This document shows, in pieces, positions 63,167 through 64,000 of a DNA stretch of 64,000 bases. Origin of the DNA: Collinsella aerofaciens (GTDB lineage Bacteria; Actinomycetota; Coriobacteriia; Coriobacteriales; Coriobacteriaceae); contig NZ_JADNJQ010000007.1 of assembly GCF_015555045.1 (NCBI RefSeq), forward strand, positions 1 through 64,000. Reading direction: 5' to 3'. Every line of letters begins with the position of its first letter. The stretch's first letter is position 1. Made by a program: the position numbers and the translations under genes. Below the pieces are notes generated by a model. That model had not been told where the DNA came from and did not search any database. It saw only the letters and a program-made list of their open reading frames with translations.

Positions 63167-64000
63167 TTAGAGGTCCTCGCGCCAGAAGGGCATGCTCATG
63201 CAGCGCGGGCCGCCGCGGCCGCGGGAGAGCTCGGCGGAGGGCACGACGAGAAGGTCCAGGCCCTCCTTGTACAGCACGTCGTTGGTGACGGTGTTGCGGG
63301 CGTAGACGCAGATCTTGCCGGGCTCGACGCACAGGGTGTTGGAGCCGTCGTTCCACTGCTCGCGGGAGGCCGCGATCGGGTCGCCGCCGCCGCAGGGGAT
63401 CAGCTTGACCTGGTCGACGCCGGTGGCGTCCTCCAGGACGTGCTCGAGGGTGTCCTCGATCAGGCGGATGTTCACGTCGCCCGGGTTCTTGCCGGCGGTC
63501 AGCTCGTAGACGCGCAGGGTGCCCATGATGGCGGGGTGGATCGTGAACTTATCGACGTCGATCTGGGTGAAGACCGTGTCGAGGTGCATGAAGGCGCGCG
63601 AGACGGGGATGTCGAAGGCCAGGATGCGCTCGACCTTGGAGTCGGAGTTCCAGAAGATGTTCTGGGCCATGACGTCGATAGCGGCGGCCTGGGTGCGCTG
63701 GGAGATGCCGACGGCGAGGGTCTTCTCGTTGATGTTCGGCACGTCGCCGCCCTCGGTGTGGAACTGGCAGTCGCGGCGGAAGTACAGGGAGACGTCCTTG
63801 TAGTCGGGGTGGTACTTGAAGACGTACTTGCCGTACAGGGTCTCGCGGTTGCGGGTGACCGAGTACATGCGGTTGAGGTTGACGCCCTCGCCGACGACCG
63901 CGAACGGGTCGCGGGTGAAGTAGAGGTTGGGCATCGGGTCGATGATCAGGTCGGACTCGGACTCGGAGTTGACCAGGGAGTCGAGGGTCGTGGACGCCGT
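63167..64000 (-). CDS. arcA: Arginine deiminase, N-terminal part outside the window
   Basis: The last 277 residues of ArcA, which turns arginine into citrulline and ammonia. The frame is open to base 64000. DPMPNLYFTRDPF (the guanidinium-site block), FHTEGGDVPNINE, HLDTVFTQID with the catalytic histidine and the C-terminal GRGGPRCMSMPFWRE with the nucleophile cysteine are present. It heads arcA-arcB-transporter. Codons are even more C/G-ended than in arcB and the rest of the window, which fits very high expression or a separate history. Confidence 0.96.
   Translation of the reverse strand, partial: TASTTLDSLVNSESESDLIIDPMPNLYFTRDPFAVVGEGVNLNRMYSVTRNRETLYGKYVFKYHPDYKDVSLYFRRDCQFHTEGGDVPNINEKTLAVGISQRTQAAAIDVMAQNIFWNSDSKVERILAFDIPVSRAFMHLDTVFTQIDVDKFTIHPAIMGTLRVYELTAGKNPGDVNIRLIEDTLEHVLEDATGVDQVKLIPCGGGDPIAASREQWNDGSNTLCVEPGKICVYARNTVTNDVLYKEGLDLLVVPSAELSRGRGGPRCMSMPFWREDL

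Overview
The window looks like the chromosome of a gut Coriobacteriia bacterium (Actinomycetota), most likely Collinsella. The evidence is a GC-rich coding style, a division and cell-wall cluster that goes ftsQ-ftsZ without ftsA and continues into yfiH-yggS-sepF-yggT-divIVA, an arginine deiminase operon, a short stand-alone ThiC, and intergenic spaces crowded with long-armed inverted repeats. No species name is proved by the sequence alone. Almost everything is chromosomal housekeeping; the only sign of an insertion sequence is the last 20 codons of an IS3-type transposase at the left edge.

Layout. Positions 1-750: transposase tail and two long inverted repeats. 750-4900: MFS exporter, MetY, a C_GCAxxG_C_C protein and a YigZ/IMPACT protein. 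4970-5800: a structured repeat next to RNase P RNA. 5800-10850: ribosomal protein S1, a HAD phosphatase, an L-serine/L-cysteine lyase of the UPF0597 type, RpiB and Ndk. 11200-14800: argG-argH, preceded by what looks like an arginine-codon leader peptide and attenuator, with an unlisted 56-codon gene between argG and argH. 14950-21300: Cof-type phosphatase, DNA polymerase I, M18 aminopeptidase, YaaA. 21400-25450: a small membrane protein, TPP riboswitch-thiC, thiD, a tandem array of palindromic half-sites, and an SGNH hydrolase. 25500-30750: PARG-like macrodomain protein, Bax-inhibitor-like membrane protein, a Pit phosphate carrier with its DUF47 partner, and a nitroreductase.

30900-54700 is one long leftward block. 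Read from its promoter it runs mraZ-rsmH-ftsL-ftsI-murF-mraY-murD-ftsW-murG-murC-murB-ftsQ-ftsZ-yfiH, then pstS-pstC-pstA-pstB-phoU, then yggS-sepF-yggT-divIVA. The phosphate operon sits inside what is elsewhere in Gram-positive bacteria a continuous division cluster, and pstS overlaps yfiH by the four bases ATGA. 55000-58100 holds pyrG-xerD and a small winged-helix regulator. 58350-64000 holds a DUF1846 protein and the arcA-arcB-transporter operon for arginine fermentation, cut by the right edge.

The strongest candidates for something undescribed are (i) a structured intergenic element in three copies (about 4976, 8084 and 60158) whose long outer helix has a different sequence in each copy yet stays paired; (ii) the arginine leader peptide/attenuator ahead of argGH; (iii) the six-half-site alternating array after thiD; and (iv) a second covarying hairpin family used as terminators.
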